Source of the DNA: Biomphalaria glabrata
Lineage: Eukaryota; Mollusca; Gastropoda; Planorbidae
NCBI RefSeq assembly: GCF_947242115.1
Contig: NC_074728.1
Location: 15,261,542 to 15,325,541 of the forward strand
Length of the DNA: 64,000 nucleotides
Reading direction: 5' to 3'
Positions 22,101 to 32,166 of this stretch are shown piece by piece. Under the pieces are notes generated by a model that was given only the letters and a program-made list of their open reading frames with translations, searched no databases and had not been told where the DNA came from. Within the stretch, counting starts at the first letter, position 1. The number at the start of each line of letters is the position of its first letter. A program made the translations under genes and the position numbers.

Positions 22101-23851
22101 ATATTAACCAATGACCTAAATTCTGCCAAGTCACTGGTTTTCCTGGCTAGCTCAGGCAACCCATTCCATGCTCATAGCGCTAGAGAAGAAGGAGTATTTG
22201 TACAAATTTGTCCTAGCATATGGAATAAGGAATATGCCTTTAACTTTGTGTCTTTCTGAGTATTTTATAACAAAAAATTTTGTATTTGAAGATTATGTTT
22301 TATGTATAATTGCTACTTTACTTTTAAGTCTTCTTATCCTGAAGGCTTTCTAAATCTAGTGATTTTACTAAAGGTGTTACTATAGTCAAATGTGAATATT
22401 CGTTTGTTATTAATCTCACTGCTCTATTTTGTGTCTGTTCCATTTTCTTAATGTTTTCTTACAAAGGATGCATAGTTTCATGAATATGGTGATTCCATGA
22501 CAGTTTTTCATTTATTATAACACCTAGGTATTTTGCGTTTTTAGTCTGTGTTACTGGTTTACCATGAATAAGATAAGTGGAATTAATTTGCTTTAGTTTT
22601 TTTTTTTTGTTACTCTTAATAACTGACATTTTTCTGGGTGGAAAGACATGCTCCAATTAGATTCCCATTTTTGTAATTCATCTAATTATCTTTGTAGAAT
22701 TTCTGTATGTTGTTTTGTTTTTATTGTTTTATATATTATGCAATTGTCTGCAAATAATCTGACTTTTGTTCCTGAACTAATGCAATTTGGTAAATCATTT
22801 ATGTAAATTAAAAATTGTAGTGGACCTAAGACTGTTCCTTGAGGTACACCTGAGTTTACTGTTATTGGTGTTGATTTAGAGCCATTTATTATTAAAGTTT
22901 GTTCTCTCCCTATCAGAGAATCTTTAATCTACTGATGCAATGAAATATCAATGCCAAAATATTTTAATTTTTTAAGCAAACTAAGGTGGTGAACTTTGTC
23001 AAAAACCTTGGAAAAATCTAGTAAGATAGCATCTATTTGCTATTGAGTAGCCGAAGAAAAGTCATAAAGTGTACAAAAGACTAATATTTTGTTGTCGGTA
23101 GAGTAGCCGGTGTGTACTGCTAGTAAACATATCAAATAGTAATGAGGAACATGTTTATTATAATAAAATTATACAAATGGATAAAATGACTTTTAGCGAA
23201 GTTATTTTAATTGTATACAATTTTCATCCTTTTGCAGAGCCTATTAGGTTATTTGAGAACCACTGGAATAGAGGAAAGAATCCTTGAAAAATTAACGTCA
23301 CGATATGACGTAAAACGTGCCAAAATTAAATCAAAATTGTGTGTATGAAAATGGTTTGTTTATTGTTAAAGTAACCAAATGTGTATATTATATTAAAACC
23401 ACAGATTAACAGAGTCTCTTTATTTCCAGATGACTTAATTGCTGCCATAAAAAATGACATAGCGGAGTCAGACAAAAAACTGGAACAACCAGAATTTAAA
23501 AAGTTCAAGGACGATTTATTTTTCAAAGAACCTACAGTACAACCTGATGAATTTGAATGCACGCAAGGATTGGTTGGTCCTGCAACTATTTCAGAAGACA
23601 ATTTATGCTCCGAATATCCTTTATGTATTGATACCAGTAAAATTTCTTTATGTAGAAGTCATTCTGTGGATTTGGAAAAATCAAGCTCTAACAGGCTCAT
23701 TAACGGTAGTCTCGAAAGCCATGGAAATAAAACACTTTGCATATCAAACTTGAAAATAAAAAATTCATTTTTAAGTGAAAATAAATCAAGCAGTGAAGTA
23801 GTAAATGAACCAAATTGTCAGATAAGCTGTGATACTGATTTCAGTATATGA
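10057..23851 (+). CDS. RFK: Riboflavin kinase, four coding exons
   Basis: Join of 10057-10147, 10488-10642, 18111-18213 and 23430-23851, all with GT-AG introns and matching phases, giving 256 residues. Riboflavin kinase phosphorylates riboflavin with ATP to make FMN. Visible family marks are [16 protein letters not shown] (residues 18-33, with the PTAN nucleotide and metal motif at 29-32), SIGWN in exon 2, ETHILHTF (the expected catalytic Glu at 83) with DEDFYG (91-96), and the C-terminal helix to about residue 148. The chosen ATG has A at -3 and an in-frame TAG 48 bases upstream (10009-10011). Vertebrate RFK is about 155 residues; here about 105 extra Ser/Asn-rich residues follow FFKEP with no domain I recognise. 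The introns are full of LINEs and SINEs. Family assignment is firm; the tail needs transcript support. Confidence 0.93.
10488..10642 (+). CDS. RFK: RFK coding exon 2
   Basis: The acceptor is ttacag preceded by a T-rich tract; the donor is the strong gtaagt. It completes codon 31 (Ala of PTAN) and encodes through Met82, including [10 protein letters not shown] and [10 protein letters not shown]. Confidence 0.93.
10643..11689. other. Start of RFK intron 2, AT-rich, no gene seen
   Basis: Intronic AT-rich DNA. The open frames here are shadows and show no codon bias or family resemblance. Nothing else is recognised before the LINE 3' end at 11690. Confidence 0.6.
11690..12210 (-). pseudogene. CR1/L2-like LINE, 3' region, decayed
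   Basis: On the minus strand it matches, piece by piece, the 3' part of the LINE at 22059-23100 (shared blocks around tgcctttatctttgtgt, ttgctactttacttttgag and caaatgtgaatattc). It sits in RFK intron 2. The RTE-like LINE at 12211-14470 follows immediately, so the younger element probably landed in this one. Confidence 0.65.
12211..14470 (-). pseudogene. RTE-like LINE, 5'-truncated, inside RFK intron 2
   Basis: The minus strand encodes, in order, the linker after the endonuclease (about 14450-13950), reverse transcriptase (14036-12969; [57 protein letters not shown]), and the C-terminal region (12841-12473; [19 protein letters not shown]). The YADD box reads FAED, so the second catalytic Asp is replaced. 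Only a few frameshifts or stops interrupt it. Matching flanks, atttcatcattata at about 12195 and 14471, look like the target duplication. It is typical of 5' truncation during target-primed insertion; clade name is from memory. Confidence 0.85.
14471..17050. other. Intronic AT-rich DNA with simple repeats
   Basis: No gene is seen. 16020-16380 is TCTAGATC-rich; 16413-16478 is a CA/TA microsatellite, which explains the Val/Cys-rich open frame on the minus strand there. A roughly 32 bp tandem pair (tagaaaccatc with atagyaatcat) lies at 14442-14505. Confidence 0.6.
17053..17580 (+). repeat. Intronic direct repeat, copy A
   Basis: Blocks such as aatacctctatt, tcaggaaaattktgcgcatt, aggcctagcattggaatat-like sequence and aatctaacatt occur in the same order at 18635-18910. 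Copy A carries extra DNA (about 17110-17370). Neither copy is coding. Confidence 0.65.
18111..18213 (+). CDS. RFK: RFK coding exon 3
   Basis: The acceptor is ttttttatag and the donor gtattt. It encodes [14 protein letters not shown] and [13 protein letters not shown], with the presumed catalytic Glu as its first codon. Only 103 bases, between introns of about 7.5 and 5.2 kb. Confidence 0.92.
18635..18910 (+). repeat. Intronic direct repeat, copy B
   Basis: The more compact partner of 17053-17580, on the same strand. The pair straddles RFK exon 3. They could be two copies of a dispersed element or a local duplication; no termini are visible. Confidence 0.65.
19019..19860 (-). pseudogene. Composite repeat ending in antisense LINE 3' sequence
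   Basis: 19019-19240 (starting near atgagcgatcgggcaa) and 19600-19860 match 27605-28015 in the same order. The second block on the minus strand reads like the C-terminal end of a LINE reverse transcriptase (the region corresponding to YGSETWVLY). It is strongly decayed. Confidence 0.6.
20333..20605 (-). repeat. Near full-length SINE, minus strand
   Basis: Read on the minus strand: a tRNA-like head with B box gggttcaaatttc (20549-20561), a body with acatcatctgccctatagat, and a tail next to a T-rich run (A-run at 20333-20342 on +). A partial sister copy is at 9485-9565. It lies in RFK intron 3. Confidence 0.75.
20606..22058. other. RFK intron 3, no gene seen
   Basis: AT-rich intronic DNA with no open frame resembling a protein family and no clear repeat termini. 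A short GT run lies near 21970. Confidence 0.5.
22059..23100 (-). pseudogene. CR1/L2-like LINE, 3' third, minus strand
   Basis: The minus strand reads in order: [15 protein letters not shown] (about 23050-23000), [28 protein letters not shown] (about 22870-22780), a decayed FADD box, FHPEKCQ, then [21 protein letters not shown] (within 22656-22459), then the C-terminal and 3' untranslated parts. The same family occurs at 11690-12210, 41150-41330, 59150-59265 and 61697-63655. 5'-truncated, with several stops. Confidence 0.85.
23430..23851 (+). CDS. RFK: RFK terminal coding exon with extended tail
   Basis: The acceptor is tttccag. The first 32 or so codons ([10 protein letters not shown] to LFF) match the family's C-terminal helix; the remaining codons form a tail rich in Ser, Asn, Glu and Cys. 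Stop TGA at 23849-23851. The open frame continues upstream of the acceptor only by chance. Confidence 0.85.
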
Positions 23852-24616
23852 GTTTGATCACTATTTAAAACAAAGATTTTGTTATAGAAATAATATTTAA
23901 AACACTGGGATTTGCATTCTTTGCACGACTGTATTTATTGAAATGTCTTCAAACGTGACTCAAACAACACTTTAAACTGTAATAGTGAATACAATTTAGC
24001 ATATTCATATTATTTCCTCTCCTAAGTTTAAAATGTCATAGAACCAAAAAAAAAAAAAATTTTTTTTACAACTTTACTATTTTCGCTTTAGGAAGTACTA
24101 TGAAATACTAAACAAGAATTCTGTTGTTGTTTTTTTATTACATAAATTGATTGAAATATCCTAATTACTGATAATCCTTTAACATGTTTAAAATAATTAG
24201 CATAATAGAATTAAACCCAACATTTTTTGTTATAAAATTGTTATTCATTACAGCTATATTAGATTATATTTATTAAAATAGGAAAGAAAATAATTATTTC
24301 TTAGAATTTACTTTACATGCATTGACAGTTAAAGAATTTTGCTTTTTAATACCATATGTAAATTGCACTTTTCTTTACTTATGATATGTCGTACTAATTT
24401 TTATTTTTGTTATTGTTATATTTGTTTTATTGATATATTGCCCTGCAGGTGTGATTTATTTATTTTTATTTAAGCAGTTGATAATATCATCGATCATATT
24501 TCATAAATATTTCAGTGCACTTTACAGTGACATATTGAAAGAAACATTTTATAAAAAGTAAAATAATAGTTCATTTCGATCTTTTTTAAAAACATGTTTT
24601 TGATAGTTTTTCTTTT

Positions 24617-24622
24617 AATAAA
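24617..24622 (+). terminator. Candidate RFK polyadenylation signal, proximal
   Basis: AATAAA about 770 bases after the RFK stop codon in AT-rich DNA. Confidence 0.35.
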
Positions 24623-24772
24623 TGAGAAAATACTTTTGATTAGGAAATAATTCTATATACCCAAATATCATTGGAGTAACTTGATCTGTTCAAACCTGGG
24701 TATTACATACTATGTAGGTTGTCACATCTCCGTTTACTTACTTAGCACAATTCTGAGTTGCATATCTCTATA

Positions 24773-24778
24773 AATAAA
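24773..24778 (+). terminator. Candidate RFK polyadenylation signal, distal
   Basis: AATAAA about 920 bases after the RFK stop codon; the next landmark is the solo LTR at 24991. Confidence 0.35.
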
Positions 24779-24990
24779 GGAAATTAGTTCTTAACGTGGT
24801 AATGTGTTTGAGTTCAATGGTTTAAAAGAAAAATGAAAAATATATCATTTGGATCATGCATTGATTTTCTTGATGATACCAAATCTCTATATAACTGGAA
24901 AATTCCATCTCAATTTACTTTTAATATATTAAAACATTTTCAAAAAGATCACAGTGGAATCCGCTAAATTCAAAGTGGCTATTAACATAT

Positions 24991-25411
24991 TGTTATAAAC
25001 CTGGTGGTGGCACAGATGGGGGTAGTGGTGTGTGTGTGTTTAGTCAGCCGACGCGAATCGCCCCAGGCCAGCGCTAGACGAGCGGTCAACCGTGACGAGT
25101 TACGACGGTCAGCCGAGACGAGTCACAACTTCTCGATCTACGGTTCGTTACGACGGCTCAGTACCTAGTCCGAGAAGAGACAGAGAGACCAGTGCAAGAG
25201 TTGATACTGCGGTACGGGTATTAGCGGAGAGTTATTTGTCTTGTGTTACGTGCTGCGGAGAGATATTTGTCTTGTGTTACGTGCAGTATTGGCTGTTATT
25301 TATTGACATTAAATTATTACGTTAATTGGAGCCCCGAGTTGTCAAGTTCTTTCAGTTGGTGGTGTCGTGTGGTGCAGTTTGCAGAAAGCCTGGATAGTGA
25401 GATTCGTAACA
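24991..25411. repeat. Solo LTR of an LTR retrotransposon (fossil)
   Basis: It begins TGTTATAAACC, ends GATTCGTAACA, and is flanked by the 4 bp duplication ATAT (24987-24990 and 25412-25415). Its termini resemble the 230 bp LTRs at 43071 and 48263 only in the first bases (TGTTAT). The body is GC-richer than its surroundings. No internal region is present, so it is a product of LTR-LTR recombination. Confidence 0.75.
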
Positions 25412-25415
25412 ATAT

Positions 25416-26290
25416 AAAAAATTGCTTCCTTAGTGAAGTCCTCGAAAGTCAAAGTATTTGGACTTGGAAGGTGGTCGTTTGGGCTTGGGACATTTAGGGT
25501 TAAATGTCTTAGCCACATTACACATATTCGTTTTATTATGCATTGAAAAGGAATTATACATATCTATGATTTGTTTGTCTGTTTATGTTCTAAGTTTTAT
25601 TTTATGTAAAGAAAAATGTTTTGTCTTTTAGATTTGAGCAATTATTGTCTTGTCACAAACATTATGTGTATGGGTTTTAATATTGTCCCAAAATACGAAA
25701 TGAAACAATAATACAACTTGTATTCACAAATGGTGAGTTTAATTTATGGTACCGGTATCTCCAGCAAAAACAAGCAACATTGATATTTTTTTTCTAAACA
25801 TTTAAAAATAGGCTTATATCAATTATGTAGAATGTATGTCTATTTCTCGATATGAAACAAAATAATTATTGTTTTTTGTTGTTTTTTTTTTTTTTTGTTA
25901 AATGTTTTCATGATTTGTTAGGTACAGTAAATAATTGTGGAAAGAGTCAACTTGATCCGATAATGGATGTGGGAGAAATAACGTGTACAATTATCTAAGG
26001 GGACAAAAACCCATATATTTATCCATATCAAATAGTACTGAAGGATTAATTTCCTTAGTTGGTATCAAACAAAATAATTAATTATCAGTTATTTTTTTAA
26101 TTCATGCTTTGTTAGGTACAATAAATAATTTTATAAAGTCTCAACTTGATCCAACACCGTCATCAGGGTTTGGCTGCCCTCGCCGCATGTATAGTTTTCA
26201 TTATGTGTCGAGTTTGCCGTTTCTGTAGCAATAGTGGTTTTACAGGGTGGGGTCGCTAGCCTCACGCCAAACCCTTCTCCTTTTTCACCC
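25416..26290. other. Intergenic DNA, short repeated motif
   Basis: No gene. A motif like tcaacttgatccga followed by a variant of ggggaaataacgtgt occurs near 25950 and again at 27147-27190; a shorter form is near 26120. These are probably scraps of one repeat family that frames the LINE at 26300. Confidence 0.5.
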
Positions 26291-26299
26291 GGGCTTGGG

Positions 26300-27160
26300 A
26301 CCGGCAGATGGCGGAGTTACAGCACTTTAAAGAGACCCTTAACCAACTGTCGCCAGACCTAACTTACATATTCAAGGACCCCTCTCCAGACAATGATCTC
26401 AAGGTCAAGACAGACCCAATAACTGCTGAGGAGGTTACCATGGCCATTGCAGTGTTAAAGAATAACAAAGCACCAGGGCTAGACATGATATCAGCAGAAA
26501 TGCTAAAATTGGGGGACAGTGCATTGTTAACAGAATGACTGATCGCTTAAATCTCTGTTGGCGAACTTCAAAAGTCCAAGAGGACTGGCAAAAGGGACTG
26601 ATTGTAAAGCTTCCAAAAATGGGCAATTTGGCAGACTGCAACACTCTCCTCTCTGTCCCGGGCAAAGTTTTCAGCACTGTTTTGTTGAGACGGCTTCAAC
26701 AGTCTGTAGATGAAAGGCTCAGAGAAGAACAAGCAGGTTTCCGAAGAGGCAGATCATGTACAGAGCAGATTTTCGTTCTACGAAATATCAGAACAAAGTC
26801 TTGAGTACCTACAACGGCTAACGATCAGTTTCGTGGACTTCAAAAAAGCGTTTGATAGTGTCCACTTAGAATCACTATGGAAAATAGTTAGAGAATACGG
26901 TATCCCAGAAAAATTCGTCCAGATCCTACGACACCTTTACAGTCTAGTTGCTGCATTAAAACAGAAGAGGGAACAACAGAGTTTTTTACAATCGAGACAG
27001 GGGTGCATCTTATCTCCCTTCCTTTTCCTCCTAGCCATCGACTACATAATGAGGAGAGCAATGAACCAGACTGCCTTTGGTATTCCATGGCATGAACAAC
27101 TCCGATTGACGGACTTGGACTTTGCTGATGATGTTGCACTACTCAGGGCTCAACTTGATC
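26300..27160 (+). pseudogene. LINE reverse transcriptase fragment (RTE-like)
   Basis: The + strand encodes EEVTMAIAVLKNNKAPGLD (26430-26500), GNLADCNTLLSVPGKVFSTVLLRRL, EEQAGFRRGRSCTEQIF, ISFVDFKKAFDSVHLESLWK, SRQGCILSPFLFLLAIDY and LTDLDFADDVALL (27105-27140). The catalytic FADD box is intact but frameshifts break the frame at least twice, and both the endonuclease and the 3' end are missing. A different subfamily from 12211-14470 and 57303-58310. Confidence 0.85.
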
Positions 27161-27604
27161 CGAGTATGGGTGTTGGGGAAATAACGTGTTCAAATTTTTT
27201 ACCAGACATCACAGAAGAAAGACAGATAAAACGAGTTATTATAAGCTCAGTAAGAGAAAAAAAAAAAGAAAATGCGTTTTGCGCACCTCGCCAAAATTAA
27301 AAGGGGGGGGGGGATTAGGCTGATTCCAGTGTGTCATTGTTGTTTTTTTTTTTTTTGTTTGTCTTTTTTACATGTTTCTGATGTTCTTTCAGAATTGCTA
27401 CCTTCACCTATCCCATAGTTTGTTGGACCGTTTGGACACCATATATGATCCATTCTGGATGCAATAAAACATCAAAACGTACTGGGCTAAGTGGATAACG
27501 GTGTCATCAAGAGGGTATGGGAATCGGCGGAGGGTACATCTACAGATAACGTTATCAATGGTGAGAGTGGCTATTTGTTAAGATATTTGCCCGAACTCAT
27601 TGTG

Positions 27605-28015
27605 GCAATATTTTTATAATGAAGAAAATGAGCGATCAGGTAAAGGCTACAAATCTGAAAAGTTGCTTTTGTGACATTGTAAATGGTGAGAACAAAATAC
27701 AGTCTAGAAAAAACGCAGCTCGTGTCATGTCGTTTTACATTGCATCTTCGCGTAAAACTATTGGCCTATTATTATTATTATTGGCTGAAAGTCTTTACAG
27801 TGTAAGTTCTCAATTGGTTACATTGCTGCCTTCTGTATAGTACCCATGTCTCAGATCCATATAGAAGGGTTGAGAGAACAACAGCTTGGTAGACACTGAT
27901 TTTGTAGGCAGGCGTAGCGATAAATTTCTCCACACTATTGGCATTGGCCAGTCTGTAATCAACCTCCATTGAAGGTATGCGTTATTTGCTTCCCAGAAAT
28001 GTGAACTTAAAGTGG
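27605..28015 (-). pseudogene. Second copy of the composite LINE-end repeat
   Basis: Matches 19019-19860 but is more compact. The minus strand from 27969 reads the C-terminal part of a LINE reverse transcriptase ([20 protein letters not shown]). An ATT microsatellite lies at 27770. Confidence 0.7.
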
Positions 28016-29960
28016 TCTACCACGGTAAGGGGGTGTCCATGGAAAAAATATTGAAAAAAAAAAAAGAACAATTTTAAAATGGGAGTGATATATTTTCAAC
28101 ACTCGTGAACAGCAAGGTGGCCAGGACATTGAAAAGTACATCTCAAATTCGAGAAGACTGGCAAAAAACGTGTAGGTTTGAACACATTGAAGATAGCTTA
28201 ATTAGAGACAGAGTAGTTCTCGGAGTTTGGCATGAATGAAACAATTACAGGATAGTCATGTAACATTGGAAAATTGTTATATTACAATACACTAACAATA
28301 CTGATGTTTAAAAGTTACACTCCATTTTTATTAACGTGAAAACAAGGAGAGAACAACCAGCAGAGACTAATACACACTACTGACCCACTTAAGAGTAAAC
28401 CGTGAACACGTGAACATACTGAACAATAGAACAAGGTAGACTACAAGAACACAAACACACACACAACTTACATAAACATAAATCCGGTGTTTGAGGTTAG
28501 TTATATACATAGTCACTAGTTCTTGTGGATTTGACCACTCGTCCTGACCTAGTTGTCGACCTATGAGACCCGTCTTCTATATGGCTCTCAGGTCTCTGAA
28601 CAGTACTTTCATCTGTGCTGGGTGCATCCACAAGTGCGGGATTGTCGGGCTCGGTCGTACCTGTTGGTGTAGGCGCATTCGTTTCAGCTGGCAGTGGGAT
28701 TCTTCGTAACTGAAGTCTATTTCGGCGATAAACTCCTCAGCCTGATTCAACTTCATATGACCGTTGTTGTAACTGAAGAGTTATTCCTTTTCGCCAGCAC
28801 TCATGGCCACGCGACCTTGACTTTAGTCTCACCTCTTCACCCTTAGCAAGTGGAGGTAAATCTTTAGCGTGGGAGTTGTAGTAAATCGCTGGTCTCCTCT
28901 AGTTTTCTTTCAGCGCTTTTCTATGTTTCTGAGGATCCAGAACTTGAGGTTTCAACAGGCTTTTAGCTATAGGCAGCAATGTTCTGATTCTTCTGTTGAA
29001 GAATGCCTGTGATAGGCTAGTACCAGTTTTATTCGGGGTGCTTCTATGCTTAAATAAAGCCATGAACTGATCTTTATTTTTAAGAAATAATGTCTTTATA
29101 GTCTTCACGGCTGATTCAGCTTTCCTATTTGATCTGGGATAGTGGGGACTGCTCGTCAAATGGTTGAAACTCCAATCATTGGCGAATTTTGCGAAGCTGT
29201 CCGAAGATAGCTGAGGTTCATTGTCAGAGACCACTGTGGATGGGATGTCATATATAGCGAAATGGGATTTAAGTTTTCTTATGACAGTTTCTGAACTAGT
29301 GTTCTCTAGACGATCAACTTCGCAGAAGTTACTGTAGTAGTCTTTGCCGTCAAGTGTGAACAGATCAACACCAACCTTTTCCCATGGGTGTGTGGGAACT
29401 TCATGATTCATTAAAGTCTCTTTCTGTTGATTGGGTTGAAAAGCTTGACATATTTCACAAGTTGAAATATAATGCTTTATGTCACCAGTCATTCCTGGCC
29501 AGAATAAACTCTCACGATCTCTTTTCAGACATCCTTCAATGCCTGAGTGTGTAGAATAAACTTCTTTTTTCATTTCTAATCGTAGTGACTTGGGCACTAC
29601 TCCACTACTACTCTTTCACCTTTGAATATAAGCCCCTCTTGAACTGACATTTCGTCTCTGAAATTATAATAAGGCGTTAGCTGATATGGTAGAAGATGCT
29701 TGCCTTCTGGCCAGCTTTGATTAACTGTGATTAGAAGTTTTTGAAGTGTCCTATCTTTCTCGGTTTCTTCCTTTAGTCTCTGTAGTCTTTCTTCCCCAAT
29801 TGCTAGGAAACTGGCCATATTTATGAACTCAAACTCCCCTTGACTGTTTGCTGATGACTTGATATGAGCTCTTGAAAGTGCATCGGCCAGATACATTTCT
29901 TTTCCCTTTTTATAAATTACAGTTATGTCATAGTTTTGTATGCGCAACATCATTCCCTGC

Positions 29961-31985
29961 TGTGACAGGTTAGCGAAAGTGACGTGTGTTTGGCTTGTTT
30001 AATGTCTAGGTGATGATTATTTTTGAAGCTATCACACACTGACCTATCAGCATATAAATCGGGAGCAGGCACGCAACGAGACAAGCAATGAAAGAGAGAT
30101 ACAAAAGTTAAAATTGAAGAATATTTATTTACATAAATATTTACATAGAAGAATAAAAGGGGGAAGGGTTTGCATCTATCTGTAATCAATACTGTCACGT
30201 ACAGTCTATGTTTAGCTTGTCGGCGGGACTTGAGCTAGCTCGAGGAAAACCAGGCATGCATTTATTTTCAGTTTCAGAATGTATATGATTGGTTTCGAAA
30301 TGTTAATTGTTGTATGTTGAGCTGCATTTATTGGTTGGTCTTGCAGTGTAGAGTTGTTGATCACGTGATTATGCTCTAGTGCCCGGGGAAGATCCAAAAT
30401 CGCGCCAGTCTTGTAAGGAACGTGAGATAGAGAACATGTACCTTTTGTATTAGAACTCAGTTATATTATTGTTTAGATCAGTTATTCTATTCAAGTACAT
30501 TTAACCATTGTAATTATTTGTGAATAGCTTTTTCAAGTTCTGAATTAAAGTAATTGTTTTTAGACGAACAGAAGTTTCTTCATTGAATATAATAAAATAC
30601 TGACATCGTATTGTCAAATAGTAACTCCTAGATCTAGATGATCCTCTTATCAACTGGCAACTTCTAGATGATCATCCTATCAACTAGTAACTTCTAAATG
30701 ATCATCTTATCAACTGACAACTTTAGAATCCTCGGCAATCACGATCACTGATAGTGTGATACAGATCAAGATAATCTACAACGTAACATCCATCATAACA
30801 TCTTCATAGATCTTGACATCTGATCCACAATTGATGATTGTGACAAATACTATATTTAATCATCACTCTTGCACTTAATAAGACAGTATGTCACTTTTGT
30901 CTTCTGAACTTAGCTGATTGTCCTGCTTGGGTCGCAGCTGGCTGTGTCCTAGCTTGAGGATCTGCAGCTGGAGGTGGCGCTCTAGCGGATAGAGGGACGC
31001 CGGCGATAGATGTTCTTGTGGAGTCTCAATCCAAAGTTCTGATATCTGTAGTGGGCACAGTAGGGCGGGTAGCCGGCTACCGTGGGCACACGTGTACTGC
31101 GGGCAGAGCTGATCTGCCGTGGGCAGCGTAGTTAGCAGGATAAGTCCAGTGAGTTGCGTAGATTTGGCGAAGCTATGACGTCTCGCACAGACGCGTGGTC
31201 AATAGTTACGTCGTGCCTAATGGGTTGATAAGTGGACTGTCAAATAGGTAGGCAAGTAGAGCCGATAGCACCAAGTAAAAGAGTTGAGTAGATCCACGTA
31301 GGCAGTAGAAGATACTCAATAGCAAATAGGCAAGTGATCCAATAAATAGGCAGGTAAATAGGCAGTAGTGCAGCACTGAATAGCACTAAGTACATAGGCA
31401 GACACCTGAGGGAGGTACCAGGTATTCCTCTAAGAGTAAGAATAAATGAAATAGTCCAGACTCGATTGCTCAGCTAGAATGAAAAATGAGAGAGTGTCTG
31501 TCCCGCCTTATTCTACCTTATATAGGTCTGGAAGAGGTGGGCGGAAACAGGAAATGCGATAAGCCAAAAATTATTTCTCGCGTGGGTGAACTTGACTCGA
31601 GATGGAAGTCGCACCTTGGAAAGGTCAATAGGCGTGTTGATCCGAGTGATCTCTTTGATCAAAGAGAGACATGGGAGAGGGGGAAAAGAAAGATTGACTT
31701 GCATTCCACCCAAGGTGGTGTCAACTGCGACCGTCAGACATCCGGCGGGTAAGACCAAAGAGACTGTGTGTTTATCTTTCCCCGATCAAGGGGAGATAAG
31801 TGAAAGGACGCAGCCTAGCTGTCTCCAAGATGGTGGACTAAGTCTAGTCTGACGAGGAAAAGGTGGGGCGGGTGAAGAAATTGGGGATAGAACGGGGAAA
31901 TAATTAAAATAAAATAAATAAATAAAAATTATTAATGCTGTGATAAAATTGAGTGACTCTGACAGCAAGCTTTTGACTTGTCACA
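29961..31985 (-). mobile_element. Long solo-LTR-like element inserted in the Gypsy fossil
   Basis: It starts TGTGACAGG and ends TTGTCACA (TG...CA with short inverted ends), flanked by a perfect 5 bp duplication CCTGC (29956-29960 and 31986-31990). A TATA-like CTATATAAGG on the minus strand near 31520 sets its orientation. Without the younger LTR nested at 30193-30845 it is about 1.37 kb. Related fragments lie at 61176-61696 and from about 63895 to the window end. No coding part. It is a non-coding fossil, younger than the Gypsy element it interrupts. Confidence 0.8.
30193..30845. repeat. Nested 653 bp solo LTR
   Basis: It starts TGTCACGTAC and ends GATTGTGACA, flanked by a perfect 5 bp duplication AATAC (30188-30192 and 30846-30850). 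The related LTR fragment at 61176-61696 is uninterrupted at the same place (near 61580), confirming the insertion. Confidence 0.8.
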
Positions 31986-32166
31986 CCTGCAATCTTCGAA
32001 GAGCAGCTGAGAGAGGTTTAGCCATTATTGCTTCAATAGGTTTGTGGTCACTTTCAATAGTTATATGTCGACCAAATGTGTATTGGTGGAACTTATCCAG
32101 AGCAAATACAATTGCTAGCATTTCTTTCTCGATCTGTGCGTATCTAGTTTCAGTATCAGTCAAAGA

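Larger units (their letters stand above)
28275..32166 (-). mobile_element. Gypsy LTR retrotransposon fossil, 3' half, interrupted
   Basis: Minus-strand sequence shows an RNase H part (about 31986-32166 and 29600-29955) and an integrase with its H-C zinc-binding region, catalytic core and C-terminal region (about 28600-29597). A possible 3' LTR remnant lies at about 28275-28463. It is broken: the 5' half is missing and a long LTR insertion (29961-31985) splits the RNase H part. Likely old. Confidence 0.8.

Noticed and set aside
23238-23285. Apparent alternative terminal exon of RFK (good acceptor tttgcag, open frame of 16 codons)
   Set aside because: The stretch contains ttgagaaccactg, the typical end of hAT elements read on the other strand, and the peptide does not match the RFK family, whereas the exon at 23430 does.
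25092-25497. Two 77-84 codon frames
   Set aside because: They lie in, or run out of, the solo LTR at 24991-25411.
31486-31852. Two overlapping 88-codon frames
   Set aside because: They lie in the upstream part of a non-coding LTR, on the strand opposite to its TATA-like box, with no family resemblance.
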